The notes: generated by a model from the letters alone, not told the origin. 64,000 nucleotides of DNA from Rhodospirillales bacterium (GCA_022823235.1 JAJDXO010000039.1:1-64000), one strand, 5' to 3'; counted from the stretch's first letter, positions 49,178-59,707 are shown. Numbers and translations are program-made.

Positions 49178-49850
49178 CCCCGTCCTCGAACTCCGCGGGG
49201 TCGGCCGGACGTTCGGCGAGGGCGTCGTCGCCCTGGAAGTTCTGAAGGAGATCAGCCTGGCCGTCGATCCGGGCGAAATCGTCGCCCTCGTCGGCCCGTC
49301 GGGCTCGGGAAAATCGACCTTGCTGCAGATCGCCGGCTTGCTCGAGAAACCGGACAACGGCACCGTCCTGATCGGCGGTCGAAATACGGACGGGATGAGC
49401 GACGACACACGCACCGAAATCCGCCGGCGGAAGCTTGGGTTCGTCTATCAGTACCACCATCTACTGGCCGAGTTTTCGGCACGGGAGAACATCGTCGTTC
49501 CGCAGATGATTGCCGGGGTCGCCAAATCCGACGCGGCCGGCCGGGCAGATGGGCTTTTGGCGGATATGGGCCTTTCGGACCGGGCGACCCACCGCCCGGC
49601 GCGCCTCTCCGGCGGTGAACAGCAGCGGGTCGCCATTGCGCGGGCGCTCGCCAATCACCCCGAACTGCTTCTCGCCGATGAACCTACCGGTAATCTCGAT
49701 CCCGGCACCGCCGGTGAAGTCTTCGGGCTTCTCATGCGAATGGTGCGCGAACAGGGGCTGGGGGCGCTGATCGCCACCCATAATCCGGACCTTGCGGCGC
49801 GCATGGATCGGACATTAAGTCTTGCCGACGGTCACGTGAGTCCGGCTTAA
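49170..49850 (+). CDS. lolD: Lipoprotein-releasing ABC transporter ATP-binding protein LolD
   Basis: ATPase of the Lol system (226 aa, family length). Walker [11 protein letters not shown]-loop in [13 protein letters not shown], signature [15 protein letters not shown] and Walker [13 protein letters not shown] are intact, with the switch His in [11 protein letters not shown] 49170 ([18 protein letters not shown]) overlaps the lolC stop; the frame is open upstream only as a shadow of lolC. It is followed after 77 bases by dnaE. Confidence 0.95.
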   Translation: MSDPVLELRGVGRTFGEGVVALEVLKEISLAVDPGEIVALVGPSGSGKSTLLQIAGLLEKPDNGTVLIGGRNTDGMSDDTRTEIRRRKLGFVYQYHHLLAEFSARENIVVPQMIAGVAKSDAAGRADGLLADMGLSDRATHRPARLSGGEQQRVAIARALANHPELLLADEPTGNLDPGTAGEVFGLLMRMVREQGLGALIATHNPDLAARMDRTLSLADGHVSPA

Positions 49851-49927
49851 GCCCCGCATCTCAAATTCTTGTGGATAAACGGGGATTGGGTGATGACGCC
49901 CACGGACGAATCGTGAATGCTCAATCC

Positions 49928-52900
49928 ATGGCACATGCGGATTTCGTTCACCTCCGGGTTCATACGGCGTTCTCGCTTCTCGAAGGAGCGATCAAGGTCA
50001 AGGACTTGGTAAAGACCTGCGGCGACCTTGCCATGCCGGCGGTCGCCATGACGGATACGTCGAACCTTTTCGGCGCTCTGGAATTCTCCCAGGCCTGCGC
50101 CGGCAACGGCATCCAGCCCATCATCGGGTGCCAACTTCTCGCCGATTTCTCGGCCGGGGCGGAAAGTGATCCGCTTAAGCCCCATAACGGCAACGGTGAC
50201 GGAAACAGCGCCAACGAGCTCGACCAAATCGTCCTGCTGGTTCAGACCGAAGCGGGTTACCTCAACCTCCTCTCCCTGGTCAGCAAGGCCCACCTGGAAA
50301 CCGATGCGGGCAGCGATCCCCATGTGACTCTGCACGATCTCAAGGCCCACAACGAAGGCCTCATCGCCCTGACGGGGGGTGTCAACGGCGGTGTTGGACG
50401 TTTGCTGGTCCACGGTCAGTATGAGGCGGCCGAGGAGTTGCTGGAAACGCTGTCCCGCATGTATGGCGGACGGCTTTATGTGGAGTTGCAGCGGCACGGC
50501 CTCGAAGACGAGGGCCGGATCGAAGAAGACCTTTTGGACCTTGCGTACAAGCACGATCTTCCCGTCGTCGCCACCAACGAATGCTTCTTCCTCGGCGAGG
50601 ACATGTATGAGGCGCACGATGCGCTGATCTGTATCGCAGAAGGTGCTTATGTGGGGCAAACGGGACGCCGCCGTTTGACGCCCGACCACCGTTTCAAGCC
50701 GGCGCAGGAGATGCGGGCGTTATTCGCCGATCTGCCGGAAGCCATCGACAATACCCTGGTGGTCGCGCGGCGCTGCGCCTTCATGGCCGAAACCCGTGAT
50801 CCGCTCTTGCCGGCCGCGCCCCACAACGGTGATGAACGGTCCGACCCGGACGTCCTGGCCGATCTTGCCGCCGACGGCCTGGTCGAGCGGCTGAGAGCGA
50901 AGGGAATAGAGGGCAGGGAGGGCGACGCGCGTCCTTACTGGGAGCGTCTGGAATATGAGCTCGCGGTGATCTCGGAAATGGGCTTTCCGGGCTATTTCAT
51001 CATCGTCGCCGACTTTATTCGCTGGGCGAAGGGGGAGGGCATCCCGGTCGGCCCGGGTCGCGGCTCGGGCGCGGGCTCGGTGGTTGCCTGGTCGCTGACC
51101 ATCACCGATCTCGATCCGCTGCAGTTCGGGCTGCTGTTCGAACGCTTCCTGAACCCGGAGCGGGTGTCCATGCCCGACTTCGATATCGATTTTTGCCAGG
51201 ACCGCCGGGACGAAGTCATCGCATATGTACAGGAAAAATACGGCGCTGACAGGGTGGCCCAGATCATTACGTTCGGAACCCTGCAGCCCCGCGCGGCGCT
51301 CCGGGACGTGGGCCGGGTATTGCAGATGCCGTATCCGCAGGTCGACCGGATTTGCAAGCTGGTGCCCAACAACCCGGCCGCGCCCGTGACATTGCAGAAA
51401 GCCATCGATGGCGAGCCTCAACTCCAGCAAGCAATCCAGGAAGACGAGACGGTCGCGAGATTGGTCGAAATCTCCAAAAAGCTGGAGGGACTGTACCGGC
51501 ACGCCTCGACCCATGCCGCAGGGGTGGTGATCGGCGACCGGCCATTGGTTGAGCTGATCCCGCTCTACCGTGATCCGCGTTCTGAAATGCCGGTTACCCA
51601 GTTCTCGATGAAGTGGGTGGAAGCAGCCGGATTGGTGAAGTTTGATTTTCTCGGACTCAAGACCCTCACGGTGCTTGAAGAAACCCAGAACCTGCTTGCC
51701 GGACGAGCTGTCGAGATCGACTTGGATACGCTTCCGCTCGACGACCGGGCGACGTTCGAGATGCTGGGTCGGGGGGAAACCACCGGCGTGTTCCAAATGG
51801 AAAGTTCGGGCGTGCGCGACATCCTGCGCAACATGAAACCGGACTGCTTCGAAGACGTAATCGCGATCGTGGCGCTTTATCGTCCGGGGCCCATGGACAA
51901 CATCCCGAGCTATATCAAGCGGAAGCACGGCGAGGAGGAACCGGATTATCTCTATCCCAACCTGGAATCGATCCTGACCGAGACCTACGGCATCATGATC
52001 TACCAGGAACAGGTCCTACAGATAGCCCAGGAATTGGCGGGCTATACCCTGGGCGGCGCCGATTTACTGCGCCGGGCCATGGGCAAAAAGATCAAGTCCG
52101 AGATGGACGCCCAGCGGAAGACCTTTGTTGATGGCGCCCAGGCGCGCGGTGTCCCCGATGCAAAGGCGTCCAGTATTTTCGATCAGGTGGCCAAATTTGC
52201 GGGGTACGGGTTCAACAAGTCTCACGCGGCGGCGTACGCCTTGGTGGCCTATCAGACGGCCTATCTGAAGGCCAATTATCCGGTCGAGTTTCTCGCCGCG
52301 TCCATGACCCTCGATATTCACAATACGGATAAACTGGGTGTCTTCCGCCAGGAGATCGACCGGTTGGGCATCGACCTGCTGCCGCCCGACATCAACGCCT
52401 CGGGTACCCTCTTCAGCGTGGAGTACAAGGGGGAGACCGGCGCTATCCGCTACGCCTTGGCGGCCATAAGGAACGTGGGCGAGGCGGCCATGCGGAGCCT
52501 GGTCAAGGACCGAAGCGGGAACGGCCGCTTCGACTCCATTCAGGATTTCGCCGGACGGTTGGACAACCGGTCGGTCAACAAACGGTCTCTGGAAAATCTA
52601 ATTCGCGCGGGCGTTTTTGACGGCATCCATCCCAACCGCAAACAGTTATTCGAGTGCGCCGAGGCTATCGTCCGCCAGGCCGGCGCGGCCGCCGACGCCA
52701 GAAACAGTGACCAGATCGGTCTGTTCGGGGACTCCCAGGAAATGGCGGTCGCCCTGAACCTTCCGGACATTCCGGACTGGTCCGATCTGGAGCGTCTTAA
52801 TGAAGAAGTGGAGGCCATCGGCCTTTACATCTCCGCTCACCCCCTGGATGCGTATGAGGTGGCGCTTGAGCGTTTGCGGGCCAAATCATACAAGCAGTTC

Positions 52901-53401
52901 GTCACCGAGCGGCCTCAGGGCATGGTCAGTCTGGCCGGTGTGGTTACGGCCAAGCGGGAACGAACGTCCGCACGGGGCAGCAAGTACGCTTTCGTGCAAA
53001 TGACCGACAAGTCGGGCGCCTACGAGGTGACCGTTTTCTCGGAAATCCTCAACCAATCCAGAGAATTGTTGGAACCCGGGAATATCCTGCTGGTCAAAGC
53101 CGCGCCTCAGTACGAGGGAGAGACCGTCCGCCTGACCGCCCAGAAGCTGGAACCCCTTGATGCGGTGGCCGCCGACGCGGCGGCAGGCCTGAAGATCTAT
53201 GTCGACGGGGCCGACCCGCTCTCCAACCTCAACGATATCCTTGATCGGGAAGGCGCGGGGAGAGGTGAGGTGGTGCTGATTTCCCGGGTGGACCTTCGGA
53301 CCGAAGTCGAAATCCGGCTGCCCGGAAAATTCAAGGTCTCGCCGCAATTGGCCCAGGCAGTCCGGTCCATCCCGGGGATCGTCGACGCGCGGGAATTTTA
53401 G
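49928..53401 (+). CDS. dnaE: DNA polymerase III alpha subunit
   Basis: Replicative polymerase (1157 aa). The N-terminal PHP domain begins MAHADFVHLRVHTAFSLLEGA. The polymerase active site includes PVGPGRGSGAGSVVAW and MPDFDIDFCQDRRDEVI with the catalytic aspartates; GFNKSHAAAYALVAYQTAYLKANYPVEFLAA precedes the helix-hairpin-helix and OB domains (VSLAGVVTAKRERTSARGSKYAFV). ATG 49928 matches the family start; in-frame GTG codons at 49871 and 49913 are possible. This is the second C-family polymerase in the window; dnaE2 is the mutagenic one. Confidence 0.96.
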   Translation: MAHADFVHLRVHTAFSLLEGAIKVKDLVKTCGDLAMPAVAMTDTSNLFGALEFSQACAGNGIQPIIGCQLLADFSAGAESDPLKPHNGNGDGNSANELDQIVLLVQTEAGYLNLLSLVSKAHLETDAGSDPHVTLHDLKAHNEGLIALTGGVNGGVGRLLVHGQYEAAEELLETLSRMYGGRLYVELQRHGLEDEGRIEEDLLDLAYKHDLPVVATNECFFLGEDMYEAHDALICIAEGAYVGQTGRRRLTPDHRFKPAQEMRALFADLPEAIDNTLVVARRCAFMAETRDPLLPAAPHNGDERSDPDVLADLAADGLVERLRAKGIEGREGDARPYWERLEYELAVISEMGFPGYFIIVADFIRWAKGEGIPVGPGRGSGAGSVVAWSLTITDLDPLQFGLLFERFLNPERVSMPDFDIDFCQDRRDEVIAYVQEKYGADRVAQIITFGTLQPRAALRDVGRVLQMPYPQVDRICKLVPNNPAAPVTLQKAIDGEPQLQQAIQEDETVARLVEISKKLEGLYRHASTHAAGVVIGDRPLVELIPLYRDPRSEMPVTQFSMKWVEAAGLVKFDFLGLKTLTVLEETQNLLAGRAVEIDLDTLPLDDRATFEMLGRGETTGVFQMESSGVRDILRNMKPDCFEDVIAIVALYRPGPMDNIPSYIKRKHGEEEPDYLYPNLESILTETYGIMIYQEQVLQIAQELAGYTLGGADLLRRAMGKKIKSEMDAQRKTFVDGAQARGVPDAKASSIFDQVAKFAGYGFNKSHAAAYALVAYQTAYLKANYPVEFLAASMTLDIHNTDKLGVFRQEIDRLGIDLLPPDINASGTLFSVEYKGETGAIRYALAAIRNVGEAAMRSLVKDRSGNGRFDSIQDFAGRLDNRSVNKRSLENLIRAGVFDGIHPNRKQLFECAEAIVRQAGAAADARNSDQIGLFGDSQEMAVALNLPDIPDWSDLERLNEEVEAIGLYISAHPLDAYEVALERLRAKSYKQFVTERPQGMVSLAGVVTAKRERTSARGSKYAFVQMTDKSGAYEVTVFSEILNQSRELLEPGNILLVKAAPQYEGETVRLTAQKLEPLDAVAADAAAGLKIYVDGADPLSNLNDILDREGAGRGEVVLISRVDLRTEVEIRLPGKFKVSPQLAQAVRSIPGIVDAREF

Positions 53402-53437
53402 AGCAGTTTCCGGCCAGCGATATCGCCAAAATTTGGC

Positions 53438-53466
53438 TTGAACGCGGGGCCTGATCCCGTTAGAAC
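53438..53466 (+). promoter_or_regulatory. Candidate promoter of rpsB-tsf
   Basis: TTGAAC (53438-53443), a 17-base spacer, then TAGAAC (53461-53466). Both hexamers and the spacing fit an alphaproteobacterial housekeeping promoter. It leaves a leader of about 110 bases before rpsB, a place where S2 autoregulation acts in other bacteria. Confidence 0.65.
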
Positions 53467-53584
53467 GCACGCCGTAAATCCGCACGCGGGCTCGCGGCGG
53501 CGGCGCAAATTCGCCGTTTGTCGCTCCGGTGTCCTGATTTCCAGGATGTCGCCCGCGGAGGCCTAACCGGAGAAGGAACACGAC

Positions 53585-54556
53585 ATGGCTTTGCCGACCT
53601 TTAGCATGCGCCAGCTACTTGAAGCCGGCGTGCATTTCGGACACGTCACCCGCCGCTGGAATCCCAAGATGGATCAGTACATCTTCGGGACCCGGCAGGG
53701 TATTCACATCATCGACCTGCAACAGACCGTGCCCATGCTCTACCAGGCCATGAATGCGGTCGGGGAAATTGTCGCCGGCGGCGGCCGGGTCCTGTGGGTC
53801 GGCACCAAGCGCCAGGCCAGTGGCGCGGTTGCGGAAGCGGCCAAGAAGTGTGGCCAGTATTACGTCAATCACCGCTGGCTCGGTGGCATGATGACCAACT
53901 GGAAGACCATTTCCAATTCCATTAAGCGCTTGAAAACGCTTGAAGAACAGCTTTCGGAAGAAAATATCGGGCTGACCAAGAAAGAGCTGCTGCGCATTAC
54001 CCGCGAACGGGACAAGCTGGAGCGGGCTCTTGGCGGGATCAAGGAGATGGGCGGTCTGCCCGATGTTATCGTCGTCGTGGATACCAACAAGGAAGCCATC
54101 GCCGTCGCCGAAGCCAACAAGCTTGGTATTCCCGTGGTCGGCATCATCGATAGTAATTCAAACCCCGACGGCATCGACTATCCCATCCCCGGCAACGATG
54201 ACTCCATCCGGGCGATTAACCTCTATTGCGACTTGCTGGCCAGCGCCGTGCTGTCCGGTATCCAGGAGGAAATCTCCATGAGCGGCGGTGATATCGGCGA
54301 ATCGGAGGAGGCGCCGGTGGAAGAATTGCCCGCGGAGGAAGAGGTTGCGGCAGAGGCTGAGGCGCCCGCGGAAGAGACACCTGCCGAGGCCGAAACGCCG
54401 GCCGAGGAAGCACCTGCGGAAGAAGTCGCCGCGGAGCAGGCATCCGAGGAAGCGACACCCGCCGAGACCGAGGCGCCGGTCGAGGAAGCCCCTGCGGAAG
54501 AAGTTGCGGCGGAGCAGGCGTCCGAGGAAGAGCCGGAACAGCCGGCAGCCTCTTAA
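53585..54556 (+). CDS. rpsB: 30S ribosomal protein S2 with acidic C-terminal extension
   Basis: Small-subunit protein S2 (323 aa). Residues 1 to about 235 are the standard S2 fold: [64 protein letters not shown] and [20 protein letters not shown]. From about 239 to the end is a Glu/Ala/Pro-rich tail with a repeated [16 protein letters not shown] unit, encoded by a 49-base repeat. Such tails occur in some alphaproteobacterial S2 proteins. GGAGAAGGAA precedes the ATG; tsf follows after 51 bases. Confidence 0.96.
   Translation: MALPTFSMRQLLEAGVHFGHVTRRWNPKMDQYIFGTRQGIHIIDLQQTVPMLYQAMNAVGEIVAGGGRVLWVGTKRQASGAVAEAAKKCGQYYVNHRWLGGMMTNWKTISNSIKRLKTLEEQLSEENIGLTKKELLRITRERDKLERALGGIKEMGGLPDVIVVVDTNKEAIAVAEANKLGIPVVGIIDSNSNPDGIDYPIPGNDDSIRAINLYCDLLASAVLSGIQEEISMSGGDIGESEEAPVEELPAEEEVAAEAEAPAEETPAEAETPAEEAPAEEVAAEQASEEATPAETEAPVEEAPAEEVAAEQASEEEPEQPAAS
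54404..54530 (+). repeat. Duplicated 49-bp unit in the rpsB tail
   Basis: Two near-identical 49-base copies, 54404-54452 and 54482-54530, lie in the same frame, 78 bases (26 codons) apart. Both encode [16 protein letters not shown]; the differences are mostly at third codon positions. This suggests a duplication followed by synonymous drift. Confidence 0.8.
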
Positions 54557-54607
54557 CTGTTATATATCAAAACAATAGCGCCTGAATATTAGAGTAAGGA
54601 TAAACAA

Positions 54608-55531
54608 ATGGCAGAAATCACCGCAGCGCTGGTCAAAGAGCTCCGTGAGCAAACCGGCGCGGGAATGATGGATTGCAAGAAAGCCCTCGGTGAGAACGAT
54701 GGCGATTTGGAGGCGGCCGTTGATTGGCTTCGCAAGGAGGGCCTCTCGGCGGCAGCCAAGAAGGCCGGTCGGATTGCCGCCGAAGGCCTGATCGCCGTCG
54801 CCACCGGCGGCACTCGGGGCGCCGTCGTCGAGGTCAACGCGGAAACCGATTTCGTCGCCCGTAACGAGCAGTTTCAGGAGTTTGTCGGCGGCGTGGCGAA
54901 TATCGCCCTCGAGGGCGCCGGCGATCTTGACTCGTTGACCTCGGCGGCCCATCCGGGCGGCGGCACGGTGGCCGAGACGCTCACCAATCTGATCGCAACG
55001 ATCGGCGAAAATATGAACATCCGCCGTGTGGAGACCCTAGAGGTCGGCAACGGGGTTGTCGTGTCCTACATGCACAACGCGCTGGCCGCCGGTCTCGGTA
55101 AAATCGGGGTATTGGTGGCGCTTGAATCCACCGGCGATACAGGCAAGCTGGAGGCGTTCGGCAAGCAATTGGCCATGCATGTCGCGGCGGCCGACCCGCG
55201 GGCGTTGACCCGGGAGGACGTTACCGCCGAGGACCTGGAGCGTGAAAGAACCGTCCTGGCGGAACAGGCGCGCGCCTCGGGCAAGCCCGACGAGATCATC
55301 GAGAAGATGGTCGAAGGCCGGTTGCGCAAGTACTACGAGGAAGTTTGCCTGATGGAGCAGACCTTCGTAATCGACAACGAAACCAAGGTTTCGAAAGCCG
55401 TCGAAGCCGCGGGACAGGATGCCGGCGGCGGGATCAAGGTCACGGGGTTCAAACGATTCGCACTTGGCGAGGGCATCGAGAAGAAGGAAGAGGACTTTGC
55501 GGCGGAGGTCGCCGCAACGGCAGGAATGTAA
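54608..55531 (+). CDS. tsf: Elongation factor Ts
   Basis: Nucleotide exchange factor for EF-Tu (307 aa, family length). The N-terminal UBA-like region reads [25 protein letters not shown], followed by [15 protein letters not shown], both EF-Ts signatures, and a C-terminal module with [16 protein letters not shown]. It sits in the classical rpsB-tsf-pyrH-frr order and is likely co-transcribed with rpsB. A weak hairpin with T5 (around 55546-55563) follows. Confidence 0.97.
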   Translation: MAEITAALVKELREQTGAGMMDCKKALGENDGDLEAAVDWLRKEGLSAAAKKAGRIAAEGLIAVATGGTRGAVVEVNAETDFVARNEQFQEFVGGVANIALEGAGDLDSLTSAAHPGGGTVAETLTNLIATIGENMNIRRVETLEVGNGVVVSYMHNALAAGLGKIGVLVALESTGDTGKLEAFGKQLAMHVAAADPRALTREDVTAEDLERERTVLAEQARASGKPDEIIEKMVEGRLRKYYEEVCLMEQTFVIDNETKVSKAVEAAGQDAGGGIKVTGFKRFALGEGIEKKEEDFAAEVAATAGM

Positions 55532-55593
55532 TTCGGCTCAATTCCAGGAAAACCCTGTTTTTCCCGGAAATCAGCGAAAAATCAAAGACGTAG

Positions 55594-55622
55594 CGGCCGC
55601 GGTTGGTGTACTATCGCGGCCG
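55594..55622. repeat. 8-bp inverted repeat in tsf–pyrH gap
   Basis: CGGCCGCG (55594-55601) and CGCGGCCG (55615-55622) pair perfectly around a 13-base loop containing TGTACTAT. It lies 57 bases before the pyrH start. It could be an mRNA structure, a protein-binding site overlapping a promoter, or a terminator-like element lacking a T-run. Confidence 0.55.
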
Positions 55623-55679
55623 TTGCCGCGTGGACGCAGTTGATCGCAATGTCCCGCTGCCGCACTGGTATTGCTGCCC

Positions 55680-56429
55680 ATGGCGAAGACGGAAATGTCA
55701 GATAATCCCATATACCGTCGCGTTCTCCTGAAACTCTCCGGCGAGGGGTTGATGGGTGATCGGGAATTCGGGCTCGATCCCGCGACCATGGAACGGATCG
55801 CGGATGAGGTGAAGACCGTGCAGGGTATGGGCGTGCAGGTTTGCCTCGTTGTCGGCGGCGGCAACATATTTCGCGGACTTTCGGGCGTGGCGGCGGGGCT
55901 TGAGCGTTCAAGCGCCGATCATATGGGGATGCTGGCGACGGTCATAAATGCGCTGGGTATTCAGTCCGTACTCGAGAGGAACGAGGTCCCGACGCGCGTA
56001 CTCTCGGCCATTCCCATGTCCGCCGTTTGCGAGCCCTATATCCGCCGCCGGGCCATTCGTCACATGGAAAAGGGACGCGTGGTTATTTTCGCGGCCGGTA
56101 CCGGAAATCCGTTCTTCACCACGGATACCGCCGCTGCCCTGCGTGCCGCGGAAATGGGCTGCGACGCGCTATTCAAGGGTACCCAGGTGGACGGCGTTTA
56201 CTCAGCCGACCCCAAAACCGACAAGTCGGCGAAGCGGTATGATGAACTCACCTATCGGGACGTCTTGACCCAGGACCTCAAAGTCATGGATGCTTCCGCC
56301 ATATCGCTTGCCCGGGAGAACAAAATCCCGATTTTGGTGTTCTCCATCCACGCTCCCGGAGCTTTTGGGGAGGTGGTGCAGGGCAAGGGCGTTTCAACAA
56401 TTATTACGGAGGGGGCAAACGGTGGCTGA
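55680..56429 (+). CDS. pyrH: UMP kinase
   Basis: Phosphorylates UMP to UDP (249 aa). Amino-acid-kinase-family motifs are [62 protein letters not shown] and [27 protein letters not shown] 55680 ([12 protein letters not shown]) is chosen; ATG 55695 and an upstream TTG are alternatives, and none has a strong ribosome-binding site. It overlaps the frr start by 8 bases. Confidence 0.95.
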   Translation: MAKTEMSDNPIYRRVLLKLSGEGLMGDREFGLDPATMERIADEVKTVQGMGVQVCLVVGGGNIFRGLSGVAAGLERSSADHMGMLATVINALGIQSVLERNEVPTRVLSAIPMSAVCEPYIRRRAIRHMEKGRVVIFAAGTGNPFFTTDTAAALRAAEMGCDALFKGTQVDGVYSADPKTDKSAKRYDELTYRDVLTQDLKVMDASAISLARENKIPILVFSIHAPGAFGEVVQGKGVSTIITEGANGG

Positions 56430-56991
56430 TTATGATTTCGCGTCGACCAAGTCGGATGTTGAACGCCGGATGGAGGGCGCACTACAGGTCCTGCAAAAGG
56501 AATTCGGCGGCTTGCGGACCGGACGTGCCTCGACGAGCCTGCTGGAACCGATCAACGTCGATGCCTATGGATCGCAAATGCCGCTCTCGCAGGTCGGCAC
56601 CATTTCCGTGCCTGAACCACAGTTGTTGACGGTTCAAGTGTGGGACAAGGGTCTGGTCGGTGCGGTCGAAAAGGCTATTCGCGAAGCCGATCTGGGATTG
56701 AACCCGGCGAGCGACGGCCAGTTGGTCCGCATTCCGATTCCACCTCTTACGGAAGAACGGCGAACCGAACTGACCAAGGTTGCCGGAAAATATACCGAAG
56801 AAGCGCGGGTGGCGGTCCGCAACGTCCGGCGGCACGTGATGGATGAACTCAAAAAAACCGAAAAGGATGGTGGGATTTCGCAGGACGCGCACCGGGATTA
56901 CGGCAAGGAAATCCAGGACCTGACCGACCACTTCATCTCCAAGATGGATGAGGCTCTCCATCGTAAGGAACAAGAGATTATGCAGGTGTAA
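56422..56991 (+). CDS. frr: Ribosome recycling factor
   Basis: Splits post-termination ribosomes together with EF-G (189 aa). It reads [51 protein letters not shown], a full RRF signature, and ends in the long helical domain ([30 protein letters not shown]). It starts with GTG 56422 inside the pyrH 3' end, after GGAGGGGGC. uppS begins 1 base after its stop. Confidence 0.96.
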   Translation: MADYDFASTKSDVERRMEGALQVLQKEFGGLRTGRASTSLLEPINVDAYGSQMPLSQVGTISVPEPQLLTVQVWDKGLVGAVEKAIREADLGLNPASDGQLVRIPIPPLTEERRTELTKVAGKYTEEARVAVRNVRRHVMDELKKTEKDGGISQDAHRDYGKEIQDLTDHFISKMDEALHRKEQEIMQV

Positions 56992-56992
56992 C

Positions 56993-57733
56993 TTGGCGAA
57001 AATTGCCCCCGAATATGGCGACGTTTCAGCCCCGCCGCCGGCGCACATCGCGATTATCATGGATGGCAATGGCCGATGGGCGAAAGCCCGTGGGCTGCCG
57101 CGCATTGCCGGGCACCGAAAGGGCGCCGAGGCGGTACGATGCGCCGTTGAGTCCTCGGTCAAGTACGGTGTGAGGTATCTCACGCTTTTCAGCTTTTCGT
57201 CCGAAAACTGGAAACGCCCGCTTGCGGAAATCGATGACCTGATGGGATTGCTGCGGCGCTATCTGAGAAGCGAGATCGCCGAATTGCACAGGAACGGCGT
57301 CTGTTTACGGGTGATCGGAGAGCGCCGGCATCTGGGCAAGGATATTGTTGACCTGATCGAGCACTGCGAACGCCAAACGGCCGGCAATTCAACATTGGAT
57401 CTGATTCTGGCTCTTAGCTATGGAGGACGCGCCGAATTGACCTCGGCGATGCGGCAGATCGGTCGCAAAATCGAGAGCGGGGAGCTGGCTGCCGGTCGGA
57501 TCGACGAAGATTGCGTGGCGTCGCACCTCGATACGATAGGGATTCCGGAACCGGACCTTCTGATCAGAACCGGCGGCGAGCAACGGATCAGCAATTTCCT
57601 GCTGTGGCAGTTGGCCTATTCCGAGTTCGTATTTTTGGACGCCCATTGGCCCGATTTCTCCGAAGACCTGTTTCTCGATGCCATCGCGGAATTCAACCGA
57701 AGAGAGCGTCGGTATGGGGCAACCGGCGGGTGA
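56993..57733 (+). CDS. uppS: Undecaprenyl diphosphate synthase
   Basis: cis-Prenyltransferase making the C55 carrier lipid for peptidoglycan and O-antigen (246 aa). The catalytic region is HIAIIMDGNGRWAKARGLPRIAGHRKGAEAVR, followed by TLFSFSSENWKRP and the C-terminal DLLIRTGGEQRISNFLLWQLAYSEF. The start is TTG 56993 with AGGTG 4 bases upstream; the first ATG at 57061 would delete part of the active site. It overlaps cdsA by 20 bases. Confidence 0.94.
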   Translation: MAKIAPEYGDVSAPPPAHIAIIMDGNGRWAKARGLPRIAGHRKGAEAVRCAVESSVKYGVRYLTLFSFSSENWKRPLAEIDDLMGLLRRYLRSEIAELHRNGVCLRVIGERRHLGKDIVDLIEHCERQTAGNSTLDLILALSYGGRAELTSAMRQIGRKIESGELAAGRIDEDCVASHLDTIGIPEPDLLIRTGGEQRISNFLLWQLAYSEFVFLDAHWPDFSEDLFLDAIAEFNRRERRYGATGG

Positions 57734-58523
57734 GAGAACGCCCGACACCCTGTATCACAGGGTCGTCTCGGCGGTGGTCCTGGTAACCATCGCTGTCGGT
57801 GCGACCTGGTTTGGCGCACCGGCGTTCGATATCTTTGTTGTGTTTTTCGCCATGGCCATGATTTGGGAATGGGCAGGCATGTGCGGTATCCGGTTGAACA
57901 GCCTGACCGGTTGGCTTCTTGGCCTGGGCGTGCTGTTCGCCATTCTGTTCGCCGCGCTGGAACGTTACGAGGGCACTGTGATTGCCGGTCTGGCATCGAT
58001 AGTTCTTCTGGTGAGTCTGGGCGGCCGGCGGGAAAAGCGCTGGGCTGCCGCCGGCGTGCTTTATCTGGGCATACCCTGCATTGCCCTTGTCAGTCTTCGG
58101 CAACATCCGGAGTCCGGCATGGTGTACGTATTGGCATTGTTCGCCATCGTCTGGGCCAATGACATCGGAGGGTATGTCTTCGGACGGACGATAGGTGGTG
58201 CGAAGCTCGCTCCGAAAATCAGCCCCAACAAGACCTGGGCCGGCGCCGTCGGCGGTTTGGGCTGCGGTATCGCCGCGGCCGCCGCAATGGCGACGGTCGC
58301 CGGCGGCATGTCGGTGGCGTTGGCGGCATTGCTTGCCCTGGCAATCGGGGCGGCGTCGCAGGTCGGCGACTTATTCGAATCGCGAATTAAGCGGCGGTTC
58401 GAGGTAAAGGACTCCGGGCGGCTGATCCCCGGTCATGGCGGTGTTCTTGATCGCGTTGACGGAGTCCTGGCGGCGGCGCCGTTGGCCGCCATCCTGACCG
58501 TTGCGGCACGAGCGGGGAATTGA
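57714..58523 (+). CDS. cdsA: Phosphatidate cytidylyltransferase
   Basis: Integral membrane enzyme making CDP-diacylglycerol from phosphatidate and CTP (269 aa, about seven hydrophobic segments). The C-terminal signature is present: NDIGGYVFGRTIGGAKLAPKISPNKTWAGAVGG followed by SQVGDLFESRIKRRFEVKDSGRLIPGHGGVLDRVDG. ATG 57714 lies within the end of uppS; its own stop is just before dxr. This belongs to the conserved uppS-cdsA-dxr-rseP set. Confidence 0.95.
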   Translation: MGQPAGERTPDTLYHRVVSAVVLVTIAVGATWFGAPAFDIFVVFFAMAMIWEWAGMCGIRLNSLTGWLLGLGVLFAILFAALERYEGTVIAGLASIVLLVSLGGRREKRWAAAGVLYLGIPCIALVSLRQHPESGMVYVLALFAIVWANDIGGYVFGRTIGGAKLAPKISPNKTWAGAVGGLGCGIAAAAAMATVAGGMSVALAALLALAIGAASQVGDLFESRIKRRFEVKDSGRLIPGHGGVLDRVDGVLAAAPLAAILTVAARAGN

Positions 58524-58528
58524 ACCTT

Positions 58529-59707
58529 ATGGATTCTGCGCCCTCATCAGAGACGCCGCGCCGGGTGACGATCCTGGGTTCAACCGGCTCCATCGGCTGC
58601 AACACCCTCGATCTCATAGCACGGGAGCCGGACAAGTATGTGGTCGAAGCCATCACCGGCAACCGGAACACGGATCTGCTGGTGGTGCAGGCACTGAAGT
58701 TCAACCCGCAGATGGTGGCGGTGGCCTCCGAGGAAAATTATGCGTCGGTCAAGTCTGCTTTGTCGGGAACCGGCATCGAAGTCGGGGCCGGAGAGGAATC
58801 GATGGTCGAGGCGGCATCGCGTCCCGCCGATTGGGTCATGGCCGGTATCGTCGGCGGTGCCGGTCTGGCACCGACCATCGCCGCTGCCAGGCGCGGCGCA
58901 ACGGTGGCACTCGCCAACAAGGAATGCCTGGTTTGTGCCGGTGATTTGCTTTTGTCCGAAGTCGCCGACAGTGGTGCGACGCTTTTACCGGTCGATTCCG
59001 AACACAATGCGATCTTTCAGGTGTTCAATTTCGGCGAGCCTGAAAAAGTCGAGAGGGTCATTCTGACGGCGTCGGGCGGGCCCTTCCGGGAGACACCGCT
59101 TGCCGACATGCGGGACGTAACGCCCGAGCAGGCGGTCGCTCACCCCAACTGGGACATGGGGGCCAAGATTTCGGTGGATTCGGCGACGATGATGAACAAG
59201 GGCCTCGAACTGATCGAGGCCCATTACCTGTTTCCCGTGGGGGAGAATCAGATCGAAATTCTGGTTCACCCCCAATCGGTCATCCATTCCATGGTTGCCT
59301 ATATCGATGGCTCGGTCCTGGCCCAGTTGGGGACGCCGGATATGCGTACGCCCATCTCCTACGCCTTGGGCTGGCCTCATCGAATTGCTGCGCCTTCACC
59401 GCGCCTCCGGCTCGAAGAAATCGGCCGGCTCACGTTTGAAGCACCTGATTTTGAACGATTTCCGGCACTCCAGCTGGCCCGCGATGCCTTGCGGGCCGGC
59501 GGCGACGTGCCTACTATATTGAACGCGGCGAACGAGATTGCCGTGGAATTGTTTCTAGCCGGATCTCTTGGGTTTCTCGATATCGCCCGACTTGTTGAGG
59601 CGACGATTTCGGCGATTCCCATGTCCCGGCCGGGCTCAATCGGCGACGTTCTGGACTCGGATTCGAGAGCGAGAACCAAGGCGAGAGAACTAGCGGCGGA
59701 TTTTTAG
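58529..59707 (+). CDS. dxr: 1-deoxy-D-xylulose 5-phosphate reductoisomerase
   Basis: Second step of the MEP isoprenoid pathway, DXP to MEP with NADPH (392 aa). The NADPH motif is TILGSTGSIGCNTLDLI. Metal and substrate sites appear in PVDSEHNAIFQ, SGGPFRE and HPNWDMGAKISVDSATMMNKGLELIEAHYLF. ATG 58529 is used; a TTG three codons earlier is in frame. It supplies isoprenoid units used by the upstream uppS product. Confidence 0.96.
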   Translation: MDSAPSSETPRRVTILGSTGSIGCNTLDLIAREPDKYVVEAITGNRNTDLLVVQALKFNPQMVAVASEENYASVKSALSGTGIEVGAGEESMVEAASRPADWVMAGIVGGAGLAPTIAAARRGATVALANKECLVCAGDLLLSEVADSGATLLPVDSEHNAIFQVFNFGEPEKVERVILTASGGPFRETPLADMRDVTPEQAVAHPNWDMGAKISVDSATMMNKGLELIEAHYLFPVGENQIEILVHPQSVIHSMVAYIDGSVLAQLGTPDMRTPISYALGWPHRIAAPSPRLRLEEIGRLTFEAPDFERFPALQLARDALRAGGDVPTILNAANEIAVELFLAGSLGFLDIARLVEATISAIPMSRPGSIGDVLDSDSRARTKARELAADF

